The notes beneath the pieces are model-generated. The model was given only the letters and a program-made list of their open reading frames with translations, had not been told where the DNA came from and ran no database searches. Shown one piece after another: positions 9,215 to 17,326 of a stretch of DNA of 64,000 bases; within the stretch, counting starts at the first letter, position 1, and every line of letters starts with the position of its first letter. Made by a program: the position numbers and the translations under genes. Location of the stretch: NCBI RefSeq assembly GCF_021117365.1, contig NZ_CP088262.1, forward strand, positions 248,001 through 312,000. The letters run 5' to 3'. This stretch comes from Nocardioides sp. cx-173 (lineage in GTDB: Bacteria > Actinomycetota > Actinomycetes > Propionibacteriales > Nocardioidaceae).

Positions 9215-10156
9215 ATGAGTGCCATCGACGGCGTGTCGGAGACCTTCGACCCCGAGGCCTGGGATGCCGTGCCCGGCTTCGAGGACCTCACCGACCTGAC
9301 CTACCACCGCGCCAAGGCGCACGGAACGGTCCGGGTGGCCTTCGACCGGCCGGACATCCTCAACGCCTTCCGCCCGCACACCGTCGACGAGCTGCTGCGG
9401 GTCCTGGAGCACGCGCGCATCAGCAGCGACGTCGGCTGCGTCCTGCTCACGGGCAACGGCCCCGGCGAGCGCCACGGCAAGTGGGCGTTCTGCACCGGGG
9501 GCGACCAGCGCATCCGAGGCCGCGCCGGCTACCAGTACACGCGACCGGAGGGAGCAGACGGGAGAGCGGGTGAGACATCGGACTCTGTGGACAAGGCCAA
9601 GCTCGGCAGGCTGCACATCCTCGAGGTCCAGCGGCTGATCCGGTTCATGCCCAAGGTCGTCATCTGCGTCGTACCGGGGTGGACCGCCGGCGGCGGGCAC
9701 AGCCTGCACGTCGTGTGCGACCTGACGATCGCGAGCAGGGAGGAGGCGCGCTTCAAGCAGACCGACGCCGACGTCGGCTCCTTCGACGGCGGCTTCGGCT
9801 CGGCCTACCTCGCGCGCCAGGTCGGCCAGAAGTTCGCTCGGGAGATCTTCTTCCTCGGCCAGGAGTACGACGCCGAGGACGGCGTCCGCATGGGCGCGGT
9901 CAACAAGGCCGTACCCCACGCCGAGCTCGAGGCGACCGCGCTGGAGTGGGGCCGGCTCATCAACGGCAAGTCCCCGACCGCCCAGCGGATGCTCAAGTAC
10001 TCCTTCAACCTCATCGACGACGGGCTCGTCGGCCAGCAGCTCTTCGCCGGCGAGACCACCCGCCTGGCCTACATGACCGACGAGGCCGCCGAGGGACGAG
10101 ACCAGTTCCTCGAGAAGCGCGAGCCCGACTGGTCGCCGTTCCCCTGGTACTACTGA
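9215..10156 (+). CDS. menB: 1,4-dihydroxy-2-naphthoyl-CoA synthase
   Basis: MenB closes the second ring of the naphthoquinone from o-succinylbenzoyl-CoA in menaquinone synthesis. The 313-residue product is a crotonase-fold protein of the long actinobacterial (M. tuberculosis-like) type: it has the oxyanion-hole region FCTGGDQRIRGRAGYQY, the active-site loop KQTDADVGSFDGGFGS and the characteristic C-terminus FLEKREPDWSPFPWYY that reaches into the neighbouring subunit. The extended N-terminal segment before FDRPDILNAF is also as in M. tuberculosis MenB. Other men genes are not in the window. Its last 7 bases overlap the 3' end of the convergent RMF-like gene. Confidence 0.95.
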   Translation: MSAIDGVSETFDPEAWDAVPGFEDLTDLTYHRAKAHGTVRVAFDRPDILNAFRPHTVDELLRVLEHARISSDVGCVLLTGNGPGERHGKWAFCTGGDQRIRGRAGYQYTRPEGADGRAGETSDSVDKAKLGRLHILEVQRLIRFMPKVVICVVPGWTAGGGHSLHVVCDLTIASREEARFKQTDADVGSFDGGFGSAYLARQVGQKFAREIFFLGQEYDAEDGVRMGAVNKAVPHAELEATALEWGRLINGKSPTAQRMLKYSFNLIDDGLVGQQLFAGETTRLAYMTDEAAEGRDQFLEKREPDWSPFPWYY

Positions 10157-10440
10157 GCCCCGTCGCTCGGTGACGGAGCCGGGCCTCCGCGGCCCGGACT
10201 GCCCACCACGGCGTGGTGGCCGCGCAGCCACCACAGGGCCAGGAGGCGCTGACCTGCGTCGAAGGGCGGTCGGTGCGGGCAGCTGGTGAGCGGGCGCCCG
10301 GCCCGCGCCGCCGACACGCCGTCGTACCAGGCGTCGAGCACCGCCTGACGCAGGGACGTCGTTGGCGCAGGCGCTCCCGGGCGCTCCCGCGGCCGATCGC
10401 CCGGGAGGGGGCGCGGCCGACGGGAGTCGCCGGGAGTCAT
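10150..10440 (-). CDS. Small RMF/CrpP-fold-like protein
   Basis: 96 residues. The central part (AWYDGVSAARAGRPLTSCPH, then QRLLALWWLRGHHA) matches the pattern of ribosome modulation factor: a helix ending G-x-x-A-x-x-A/G-G, a Cys-Pro-aromatic/His turn, then Arg and a Trp-Leu-x-Gly segment. E. coli RMF dimerises ribosomes in stationary phase; related Rmf/CrpP-fold proteins occur in actinobacteria and phages with little known function. Assignment is by pattern reading only. The ATG follows the membrane-protein gene (stop at 10457) by 16 bases, so it may share its transcript; the TAG overlaps the menB 3' end by 7 bases. The Pro/Arg-rich first 28 residues could mean a later start. Confidence 0.55.
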   Translation of the reverse strand: MTPGDSRRPRPLPGDRPRERPGAPAPTTSLRQAVLDAWYDGVSAARAGRPLTSCPHRPPFDAGQRLLALWWLRGHHAVVGSPGRGGPAPSPSDGAQ

Positions 10441-10456
10441 GGCCTGCGGACCGCCG

Positions 10457-12625
10457 TCAGCCGGTCGGCTCGGGGTCGGCCCCGGCCGAGACGAGCACGC
10501 CGTCGTCGTCCGCGTCGGCGGACTTCGAGGGGCGCTCGGGGCGGTGGCGCGGTCCCATCGGGGCGGGAGGCCGAGCGCTGTCCCGGTTCAACCACCGGTC
10601 GGCCACCAGCAGGTTCAGCAGCAGACCGACAGCGCCCCAGATCCCGATGACGAGCAGGTTGCCGCCGACCCCCTCGCCGTCGAAGTAGACCGCCGAGCGG
10701 GCGAGGTCCACGGCCGCCGGGAGTGGCAGGAGGTCGGCGAGGGGCCGGAAGAACTCGGGGACCATGTAGAGCGACAGACCGCCGCCGGAGGCGGGGACGC
10801 CGGCCAGCATGACCACGATCATCACCGGGACCAGGGCGCCCAGCCCCCATATGCGGATCAGCACGGCGCTGGCCCAGGCGACCGCGAAGACCGTGAGGGA
10901 TCCGTAGCCGATCAGCTCGAGGGCGTGACCGTTGACCGCGCCGATCAGCACGTCGAAGAGGAACCACAGCCAGACCGAGATGCCGATCGACCACCCGGTG
11001 ACCAGAGGCAGGAGCTGACGGGTGCGGGTGAGGTCGGGCGCGCCCCCGCGCATCACGGCGAAGAAGAGGAAGCCCGCCATGATCCAGCCCATGCCGACAT
11101 ACATGCTGTTGGAGCCGTTGCTGTCGTCGTCGGTCAGCGGGGCGAGATCCTCGATGGCCAGTGCGCCGCCGCTCTCGGCCGCCACGCCCTGGAACATCTG
11201 GGTCACGACCGACTGCTGGCTGGGGCCCGCGCCGGCGGCGGTGATCAGCGTGGGGTCGGCGTCGGCGGAGGTCGGCAGGACGTACGCGGCGACCAGCTCC
11301 TGGCTGTGCAGCAGCTCCTCGGCCTCGTCGGTGGACTCCACCACGCGCAGGTCGAGGTAGTCGCCGAGACCCGCCTCGAGGCCCGCGACGGCCTTGTCGG
11401 CCTGGGCGGCCGGGCCGACCACGGCGACCGGCATGTCGTGCACGTCGGGCTGGTGCATCGACAGGCTCATCAGCGTCACGACGGTGATCATGATGCTGAG
11501 CGGGAAGAGCGCCGTCGCGGCCAGACGGGTCCGGTACGGCGCCACGGGCCCGCCGGGAAGTGCCGCGAGGGGTGCGTCCGGGCCGGTGTAGACGGGTCCG
11601 CCGACGATGAGGTGGCCCGAGCGGCGCTCCTTGAGGGCGGCCAGGCCGGCGGCGACGACCAGCCAGACGGCGAGGGTGAGGACGTGGCCCCAGAGGCCCG
11701 AGCCGTCGAAGTAGATCGCCGAGCGCAGCGCCTCGCCCGCCGCGGGCAGCGGCAATACGCTGTGCAGGAACTGCAAGAACTCCGGCATCGAGTGCACCGA
11801 GAGGGCCAGGTTGGAGGACGGCACCCCGAAGATGACCCACAGCAGCATGCCCAGCAGCACGGCGAACGGGCCCATCACCTTGGTGAAGAGCAGCTGGGCC
11901 GTGGCGACGGCGGTGACCGCCAGCGTGCCGACGCCGAGGAAGAGGGGGTAGTGCCCCTCCACGGCCCCGACGATCGGCCCGAGGATCAGCCAGATCAGCG
12001 AGCTCGTGAGCACACCCCAGCCGACGGCGAGGGGCAGGAAGCGACGCACCCGCAGCAGGTTGGGCGTACCGCTCAGCAAGGAGCTCAGCGGCACGTAGCC
12101 CGCCAGCATCATGCCCATCGCGGCGAAGAGCACCATGGTCCCGGAGCCGTCGCCCTCGGGGAGCTTGCCCAGGTCGACGGTCTCGACCGACCACGACTCG
12201 GCGACGGCGGCGCCGCCGAGCATGCGGTCGACCAGCGTCGCCTGGGAGGCGCCGCCGGCCATCGCTCGGTAGACGGTGGCGGCCCCGCTCCCCTCCGGGA
12301 GGGTGATCGCGCCCGCGATGTCCTGGTCCCCGATCAGCTCCTCGGCCTCGGCCAGATCCTCGACCAGGCGTACGTCGAGCGCCCCGTCCGCTCCGTCCTC
12401 GAGCCGCTCGGCGAAGCGCTCGGCCGCGGCTCCCTGGCCGACGACGGCCACGGGCAGGTCGCGGGGCTGGGGGTCGTGCATGGTGCCCATGTAGGTGGCG
12501 TACATCATCGTGACGATCAGGAACGGCATCACGAAGAGGGCGATCATGCGGCCCTTGCGCTCGGCCGGGGTCTCCGGCGGCGGCGGCGGGTACTTCACGC
12601 CGGCAGGCTCAGTGGTCGTAGACAC
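10457..12625 (-). CDS. Membrane protein of two tandem ABC-2/YhgE-like halves
   Basis: 722 residues from GTG at 12625, which has GAGGAGAG about 8 bases upstream. It is an internal duplication. Each half starts with a transmembrane helix and an extracytoplasmic domain (RDLPVAVVGQGAAAERFAER then LDVRLVEDLAEAEELI in half 1; HDMPVAVVGPAAQADKAVAG then LDLRVVESTDEAEELL in half 2), followed by a block of about six membrane helices (VLFAAMGMMLAGYVPLSSLL; MYVGMGWIMAGFLFFAV). This is the layout of YhgE/Pip or ABC-2-type permeases, normally one copy per chain, so this chain may work as a pseudo-dimer exporter. No ATPase is encoded next to it. A divergent TetR gene sits 148 bases away and probably controls it. 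Substrate unknown. Confidence 0.7.
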   Translation of the reverse strand: MSTTTEPAGVKYPPPPPETPAERKGRMIALFVMPFLIVTMMYATYMGTMHDPQPRDLPVAVVGQGAAAERFAERLEDGADGALDVRLVEDLAEAEELIGDQDIAGAITLPEGSGAATVYRAMAGGASQATLVDRMLGGAAVAESWSVETVDLGKLPEGDGSGTMVLFAAMGMMLAGYVPLSSLLSGTPNLLRVRRFLPLAVGWGVLTSSLIWLILGPIVGAVEGHYPLFLGVGTLAVTAVATAQLLFTKVMGPFAVLLGMLLWVIFGVPSSNLALSVHSMPEFLQFLHSVLPLPAAGEALRSAIYFDGSGLWGHVLTLAVWLVVAAGLAALKERRSGHLIVGGPVYTGPDAPLAALPGGPVAPYRTRLAATALFPLSIMITVVTLMSLSMHQPDVHDMPVAVVGPAAQADKAVAGLEAGLGDYLDLRVVESTDEAEELLHSQELVAAYVLPTSADADPTLITAAGAGPSQQSVVTQMFQGVAAESGGALAIEDLAPLTDDDSNGSNSMYVGMGWIMAGFLFFAVMRGGAPDLTRTRQLLPLVTGWSIGISVWLWFLFDVLIGAVNGHALELIGYGSLTVFAVAWASAVLIRIWGLGALVPVMIVVMLAGVPASGGGLSLYMVPEFFRPLADLLPLPAAVDLARSAVYFDGEGVGGNLLVIGIWGAVGLLLNLLVADRWLNRDSARPPAPMGPRHRPERPSKSADADDDGVLVSAGADPEPTG

Positions 12626-12712
12626 GGGGGGTCTCTCCTCAGCGGCGCCTCGGTGGGCGCCGCACGCGGTGGCAGGACCCGGTGCCGGGCCTGGCAAAAT
12701 ATTAAGTCACAT

Positions 12713-12725
12713 GGCGTAAAACGCC
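12713..12725. promoter_or_regulatory. Candidate TetR operator (GGCGTaaaACGCC)
   Basis: A 13-base perfect palindrome GGCGT-AAA-ACGCC lies between the divergent membrane-protein and TetR genes, just next to an A+T-rich block (AAAATATTAA at 12696-12705) that would suit a promoter. TetR proteins usually bind such palindromes in their own divergent promoter. Inference. Confidence 0.4.
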
Positions 12726-12773
12726 AAGACTCGGTACCGTGAGGGCCGCGTCGCCAGCCACCGAGGGGGAGCC

Positions 12774-13379
12774 ATGCCGCGGCCGGACGTCCGCCAGCCC
12801 CTCCTCGACGCCGCCGAGCGGCTCTTCGCCGCGCGCGGGATCTCGACGGTCTCGGACCGTCAGGTCGCGGAGGCGGCCCACAACAGCAACCACTCGGCCG
12901 TCCGCTACTACTTCGGCGGCCGGACCGGGCTGCTGGAGGCGCTGCTGGATCGTCACGCCGCCTCCGTCGAGCCGGCGCAGCAGCGGATGTTCGCGCAGTC
13001 CGACTCGCTGCTCGGGGACGTCCGCGCTCTCGTGATCCCGCTGACCGACGCGCTGGACGAACTGCCCTTCCCGTCGTATCGGGCGCGCTTCCTGCGCCAG
13101 GCGATGCACGACCCGGCCACCGCGGAGCTGATGCGGGACCGGGACCGCTTCTCCACCTCCGCCCGCATCGTCGCCTCGGCCGCCGAGCGGCTCGCGAGCC
13201 TGGACCGCCAGGTGATCGCGGGGCGGGCCAGGCTCACCGCGCACGTGGTGAGCACCGCCTGCGCCCAGATCGAGGAGGACGCCGAGCGCACCGGCGAGCG
13301 GCCGCGCTGGAACGAGGCCGGCGCCTTCCTGTGCGACGCGGTCGCCGGCATGCTGCAGGCGCCGGTCACCGCGACCTAG
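12774..13379 (+). CDS. TetR/AcrR-family transcriptional regulator
   Basis: 201 residues. The first 55 residues form the TetR DNA-binding domain: LLDAAERLFAARGI, then the helix-turn-helix VSDRQVAEAAHNSNHSAVRY and YYFGGRTGLLEAL. The rest is an all-helical ligand-binding domain with no recognisable specificity. ATG has a purine-rich GAGGGGGAG just upstream. Divergent from the duplicated membrane protein, so most likely a repressor of it and of itself through the GGCGTAAAACGCC palindrome. Inducer unknown. Confidence 0.9.
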   Translation: MPRPDVRQPLLDAAERLFAARGISTVSDRQVAEAAHNSNHSAVRYYFGGRTGLLEALLDRHAASVEPAQQRMFAQSDSLLGDVRALVIPLTDALDELPFPSYRARFLRQAMHDPATAELMRDRDRFSTSARIVASAAERLASLDRQVIAGRARLTAHVVSTACAQIEEDAERTGERPRWNEAGAFLCDAVAGMLQAPVTAT

Positions 13380-13425
13380 CCCCGCGTGCCTCGCCGGTGT
13401 GGGAGCAGACCTCGAGACGGCCTGG

Positions 13426-13431
13426 TACTAC
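13426..13431 (+). promoter_or_regulatory. -10-like box deciding the methyltransferase start
   Basis: TACTAC lies 6 bases before GTG 13438 and supports that codon over the in-frame GTG at 13399, which would put the -10 inside the gene. Confidence 0.35.
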
Positions 13432-13437
13432 TGGTCC

Positions 13438-14049
13438 GTGACCCTCTGGCAGCGCATCGCCCGCGAGACGACCGGCGACGACTACGCCGCGGCGTACGCT
13501 CGCCGGTTCGCCGCGCTTGCGGCCCGCGGCCAGGACGTCCACGGCGAGGCCGGCCTGGTCGGCGCGCTGGTCCGGCCGCCTGCGCGGGTGCTCGACGCCG
13601 GGTGTGGCACCGGCCGGATCGCCGTACGGCTCCAGGAGCTGGGCTACGTCGTCGTCGGGGTCGACGTCGACGCGACCATGCTGGGTCAGGCCCGTGCCGC
13701 GGCGCCGGAGCTGGACTGGCGCGAGGGTGACCTCGCCACCCTCGACCTCGGTGAGACCTTCGACCTGGTGCTGTTGGCCGGCAACGTCATCCCGCTGCTG
13801 GAGCCGGCCACGCTGCAGGCGGCCGCCGCGCGCTTGGCGGCGCACGCAGTGCCCGGAGGCCTGGTCGTGTGCGGGTTCGGCCTCGACGCGGACCACCTGC
13901 CCGGGGACTGCCCGGTCACCCCGCTTGCCGACGTCGACGCGGCCTTCGCCGCCGCCGGCCTGGTGGCGCAGGAGCGCTTCGCCACGTGGGACCGGGCGCC
14001 GTACGACGACGGCGGCTACGTCGTCACCGTGCACCGGAGGGACGCATGA
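13438..14049 (+). CDS. Class I SAM-dependent methyltransferase
   Basis: 203 residues from GTG 13438. The SAM-binding glycine loop VLDAGCGTGRIAVRL, the acidic residue ending strand 2 (VVVGVDVDATML) and the FDLVLLAGNVIPLLEP strand-4 segment show a Rossmann-fold methyltransferase of the broad Methyltransf_11/25 type. Substrate unknown. The TGA overlaps the sirtuin ATG, so the two proteins are made together, which hints at a shared process (for example protein or NAD-linked modification) but does not prove one. Confidence 0.85.
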   Translation: MTLWQRIARETTGDDYAAAYARRFAALAARGQDVHGEAGLVGALVRPPARVLDAGCGTGRIAVRLQELGYVVVGVDVDATMLGQARAAAPELDWREGDLATLDLGETFDLVLLAGNVIPLLEPATLQAAAARLAAHAVPGGLVVCGFGLDADHLPGDCPVTPLADVDAAFAAAGLVAQERFATWDRAPYDDGGYVVTVHRRDA

Positions 14050-14732
14050 GGATCGTGGTCCTGACCGGCGCGGGCATCTCCGCCGAGAGCGGGGTGCCGA
14101 CGTTCCGCGACGCCGACGGGCTGTGGGAGGGCCATCGGGTCGAGGAGGTCGCGACCCCCGAGGCCTACGACCACGCGCCGATCCGCGTGCACCGCTTCTA
14201 CGACGCCCGCCGCGCGGCGCTCGCGGGCGTCCGGCCCAACCCGGCCCACCACGCGCTGGCCAGGCTGGAGCAGGCGCTCGGCGACGACCTGCTCGTCGTG
14301 ACCCAGAACATCGACGACCTGCACGAGCGGGCCGGCTCGACGCGCGTGGTGCACATGCACGGTGAGCTGCTCTCGGCGCTGTGCCGCGGCTGCGGTCAGC
14401 GGGTGCCCTGGGACGGCGACCTGGAGCACCTGCCGCCCTGCCCACGATGCGGGGTGAGCGAGCTCCGTCCGGACGTGGTGTGGTTCGGCGAGGTGCCCTA
14501 CGAGATGGACCGGATCCTCGACCGGCTCGCCACCACGGACCTGTTCGTGTCCATCGGGACCTCGGGGGCGGTCTACCCGGCCGCCGGCTTCGTCCGGGAG
14601 GCGGCGGCGTACGGCGCCCGCACCCTCGAGCTCAACCTGCAGCCCAGCGAGGGCACCGACCTGTTCGACGAGGCCCGGCACGGCCCCGCGGGGCTGCTCG
14701 TCCCGGCCTGGGTCGAGGAGCTCCTGGGCTGA
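14046..14732 (+). CDS. cobB: NAD-dependent protein deacylase, CobB-type sirtuin (class III)
   Basis: Removes acyl groups from lysines using NAD+. 228 residues: GAGISAESGVPTFRDADGLW binds NAD, VTQNIDDLHERAG and the catalytic His in VVHMHGEL follow, and the zinc site is CRGCG ... CPRCG. The segment FYDARR with Tyr and Arg three apart corresponds to the Tyr/Arg pair that in E. coli CobB and SIRT5 recognises succinyl/malonyl lysine, so desuccinylase activity is likely. Start ATG overlaps the methyltransferase stop (ATGA). Followed by an acyl-CoA dehydrogenase with its own promoter. Confidence 0.93.
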   Translation: MRIVVLTGAGISAESGVPTFRDADGLWEGHRVEEVATPEAYDHAPIRVHRFYDARRAALAGVRPNPAHHALARLEQALGDDLLVVTQNIDDLHERAGSTRVVHMHGELLSALCRGCGQRVPWDGDLEHLPPCPRCGVSELRPDVVWFGEVPYEMDRILDRLATTDLFVSIGTSGAVYPAAGFVREAAAYGARTLELNLQPSEGTDLFDEARHGPAGLLVPAWVEELLG

Positions 14733-14766
14733 TCCGGCTCCCGGCCGGCCAGCGGCTACCCGCCGG

Positions 14767-14772
14767 TAGGAT
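14767..14772 (+). promoter_or_regulatory. -10 box of a leaderless promoter for the acyl-CoA dehydrogenase
   Basis: TAGGAT stands 7 bases before ATG 14780. GAGGG between them could also serve as a weak ribosome-binding site. Confidence 0.45.
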
Positions 14773-14779
14773 CGAGGGC

Positions 14780-15925
14780 ATGAAGCGCGAGATCTACGAC
14801 GAGGACCACGAGGCGTTCCGCTCGTCGGTCCGCGAGTTCCTGGACCGGTCGGTCGTCCCCCACGTCGAGCAGCACGCCGCCGACAAGGCGCTGCCGCGGG
14901 AGTTCTGGCTGGAGGCCGGCAAGCAGGGCTTCCTCGGGCTCGAGATCCCCGAGGAGTACGGCGGCGCGGCCGCAGGGGACTACCGGTTCAACGCCGTGCT
15001 CCTGGAGGAGCTGTCCAAGGTCAACGCCGCGCTGTCCTCCTGCGTGGGCATCCACGCCGACATCGTCACGCCGTACCTCGTCGAGCTCACCACCGAGGAG
15101 CAGCGCCGGCGCTGGCTGCCCGGTGTCGCCTCCGGCGAGCTGCTCACCGCCATCGGGATGACGGAGCCCTCGGGCGGCTCCGACCTCGCGGCGCTGAAGA
15201 CCTCCGCCGTGCGCGACGGCGACGGTTGGGTCATCAACGGCTCCAAGACCTTCATCACCAACGGCTACTCCGCCGACCTGGTCGTGGTCGCCGCCCGTAC
15301 CTCGCCCGAGAAGAAGGCCAAGGGGATCACGCTGTTCGGCGTCCCGACCTCCGCCGAGGGCTTCTCGCGCGGCCGCAAGCTCGACAAGGTCGGGCAGGAC
15401 GAGTCCGACACCGCCGAGCTCTTCTTCGAGAACCTGCGCGTCACCGACGACGACATCGTCGGCGAGCTGGACCAGGGCTTCATCCACATGATGCAGAACC
15501 TCCCGCAGGAGCGTCTGGGCTGCGCGATCTCCAACCTCGCCCACGCGCAGCAGATCCTGGTCGAGACGCTGCAGTACACCAAGGACCGCAAGGCCTTCGG
15601 CCAGGGCATCGGGTCCTTCCAGCACAACAAGTTCCTGCTCGCCGAGCTGTTCACGCAGGTCGACGTTACGCAGGCCTACGTCGACCAGTGCGTCGTCGCG
15701 CACACCAAGGGCGAGCTGAGCGCGGTCGACGCGGCGAAGGCCAAGTGGTGGACCTCGCAGGTGCAGAACGAGATCCTCGACCACTGCGTGCAGCTGCACG
15801 GCGGCTACGGCTTCATGAACGAGTACCGCGTGGCGCGCGCCTGGCGCGACGCCCGGGTCTCGAAGATCTGGGCCGGATCCAACGAGATCATGAAGGAGCT
15901 CATCGGCCGCGACCTCGGCCTCTGA
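14780..15925 (+). CDS. Acyl-CoA dehydrogenase (long-chain/LCAD-like)
   Basis: FAD enzyme that introduces the alpha-beta double bond in acyl-CoA; electrons go to ETF. 381 residues with AIGMTEPSGGSDLAALKTSA and VINGSKTFITNG (FAD/substrate loops), RKAFGQGIGSFQHNKF and QLHGGYGFMNEYRVARAWRD. The usual catalytic Glu position of short/medium-chain enzymes near the C-terminus is Ala here (WAGSNEIM), while NLPQERL in the middle matches the catalytic-Glu site of long-chain acyl-CoA dehydrogenases. That places it with LCAD-like enzymes, probably on long or branched substrates. Monocistronic, own promoter. Confidence 0.92.
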   Translation: MKREIYDEDHEAFRSSVREFLDRSVVPHVEQHAADKALPREFWLEAGKQGFLGLEIPEEYGGAAAGDYRFNAVLLEELSKVNAALSSCVGIHADIVTPYLVELTTEEQRRRWLPGVASGELLTAIGMTEPSGGSDLAALKTSAVRDGDGWVINGSKTFITNGYSADLVVVAARTSPEKKAKGITLFGVPTSAEGFSRGRKLDKVGQDESDTAELFFENLRVTDDDIVGELDQGFIHMMQNLPQERLGCAISNLAHAQQILVETLQYTKDRKAFGQGIGSFQHNKFLLAELFTQVDVTQAYVDQCVVAHTKGELSAVDAAKAKWWTSQVQNEILDHCVQLHGGYGFMNEYRVARAWRDARVSKIWAGSNEIMKELIGRDLGL

Positions 15926-15996
15926 GCCTCCCGCCGCTCGCCCAGCCCAGGGTCGCCTTGCTTGCGGCGCACCCGCGCCGCTCGGGACCATGAGCC

Positions 15997-16725
15997 ATGA
16001 GCACCGCCGCAGGGATCGGGGCCGGGCGGCACGAGGACGAGCCGCACCAGGAGTCCTCGCGCAGTCGGCTCAACTGGCTGCGCGCCGGCGTCCTGGGAGC
16101 CAACGACGGCATCGTGTCGACGGCCGGGATCGTCGTGGGCGTCGCCGGCGCCACCCTCGACCGCGGCTCGATCATGGTCGCCGGCGTGGCGGGCCTGGTC
16201 GCGGGTGCGATGAGCATGGCGGCCGGCGAGTACGTCTCCGTGAGCACGCAGCGTGACTCCGAGCTCGCGCTGCTGGACAAGGAGCGGCGCGAGCTGAGCG
16301 AGGACCCGCAGGACGAGCTCGACGAGCTGGCCGGCCTGTACGTCGACAAGGGCCTGAGCGAGGAGCTGGCGCTCGAGGTCGCCCGTGAGCTCACCGCGCA
16401 CGACGCCCTCGGCGCGCACGCCGAGGCCGAGCTGGGCATCGACCCCGACCACATCACCAGCGCCTGGAGTGCGGCGTTCGCCTCGATGGTGAGCTTCACC
16501 ATCGGTGCGCTGCTGCCGCTGCTCACCATCCTGCTGGTGAGCCGGGACCTGCGCGTCGGGGTCACAGTCGCGTCCGTGACCATCGCGCTCGCGCTCACCG
16601 GCTGGGCGAGCGCTCGCTTCGGCTACGGCCCGACCGCCCGGGCGGTGGTGCGCAACGTCGCGGGCGGCCTGTTCGCCATGGGGGTCACCTACCTGATCGG
16701 GACGCTGCTCGGCACGCAGGTCTGA
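15997..16725 (+). CDS. VIT1/CCC1-family iron/manganese transporter
   Basis: 242 residues, integral membrane. N-terminal LRAGVLGANDGIVSTAGIVVG is the diagnostic first helix of the VIT1/CCC1 family, followed by AGAMSMAAGEYVSVSTQRDSE, whose Glu/Met residues line the metal path. A charged cytoplasmic region (residues about 95-150) precedes three more helices, giving the five-helix family layout. Members move Fe2+ or Mn2+ against protons; which metal is not visible. An in-frame-shifted ATG at 15990 starts a short unrelated reading and is not used. Confidence 0.9.
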   Translation: MSTAAGIGAGRHEDEPHQESSRSRLNWLRAGVLGANDGIVSTAGIVVGVAGATLDRGSIMVAGVAGLVAGAMSMAAGEYVSVSTQRDSELALLDKERRELSEDPQDELDELAGLYVDKGLSEELALEVARELTAHDALGAHAEAELGIDPDHITSAWSAAFASMVSFTIGALLPLLTILLVSRDLRVGVTVASVTIALALTGWASARFGYGPTARAVVRNVAGGLFAMGVTYLIGTLLGTQV

Positions 16726-16737
16726 GAGGCTGGCACG

Positions 16738-17307
16738 ATGGGGCAGCGCATGTTCGTGGCCGTCGTGCCACCGCTCGTCGTGACCGAGCATCTCGACGCG
16801 TTCTTGGAGCCGCGTCGAGAGGCCGCGCCCTTCCGCTGGGTGCCGGTCGACCAGCTGCACGTCACGCTGGCCTTCCTCGAGTCGGTGCCGGAGCGCCGAC
16901 TCGACGATCTCGTCGAGCGCCTGGGCGCGGCCGCCTCGCGCCGTACGCCGTTCGAGACCCGGATCGCCGGGGGCGGGGCGTTCCCCCACGCCGCCCGGTC
17001 GCGCGTGCTCTACGCGGGCCTGGCGCTGGGCGAGGAGGAGCGCAGCTCCCTCGAGCGCCTGGCCGCCGGCACCCGCACCGCCGCGGCCACCTCGGGCATC
17101 GAGATCGACGGGCGGCGCTTCCGCCCGCATGTCACCGTGGCCCGCATCGGCCGGCCGACGGAGACCAGCAACTGGGTCCGCCTCCTCGACGCCTACGAGG
17201 GCCCCGCCTTCACCGTCGACCGGGTCTCCCTGGTCGCCTCGCACCTCGGCGAGGGCCCCCGCGGTCGCCCGCGCTACGAGATCGTCGACACCTTCCCGCT
17301 CGGCTGA
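16738..17307 (+). CDS. thpR: RNA 2',3'-cyclic phosphodiesterase (2'-5' RNA ligase family)
   Basis: 189 residues of the 2H phosphoesterase superfamily. Both catalytic HxT motifs are present: QLHVTLAFL near residue 42 and RFRPHVTVARI near residue 128, spaced as in ThpR/LigT proteins that hydrolyse 2',3'-cyclic phosphates on RNA ends. Starts 12 bases after the transporter gene, so probably co-transcribed with it. The true RNA substrate in bacteria is not settled for this family. Confidence 0.9.
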   Translation: MGQRMFVAVVPPLVVTEHLDAFLEPRREAAPFRWVPVDQLHVTLAFLESVPERRLDDLVERLGAAASRRTPFETRIAGGGAFPHAARSRVLYAGLALGEEERSSLERLAAGTRTAAATSGIEIDGRRFRPHVTVARIGRPTETSNWVRLLDAYEGPAFTVDRVSLVASHLGEGPRGRPRYEIVDTFPLG

Positions 17308-17326
17308 GGTGCGCGCCGCAGGCCCT

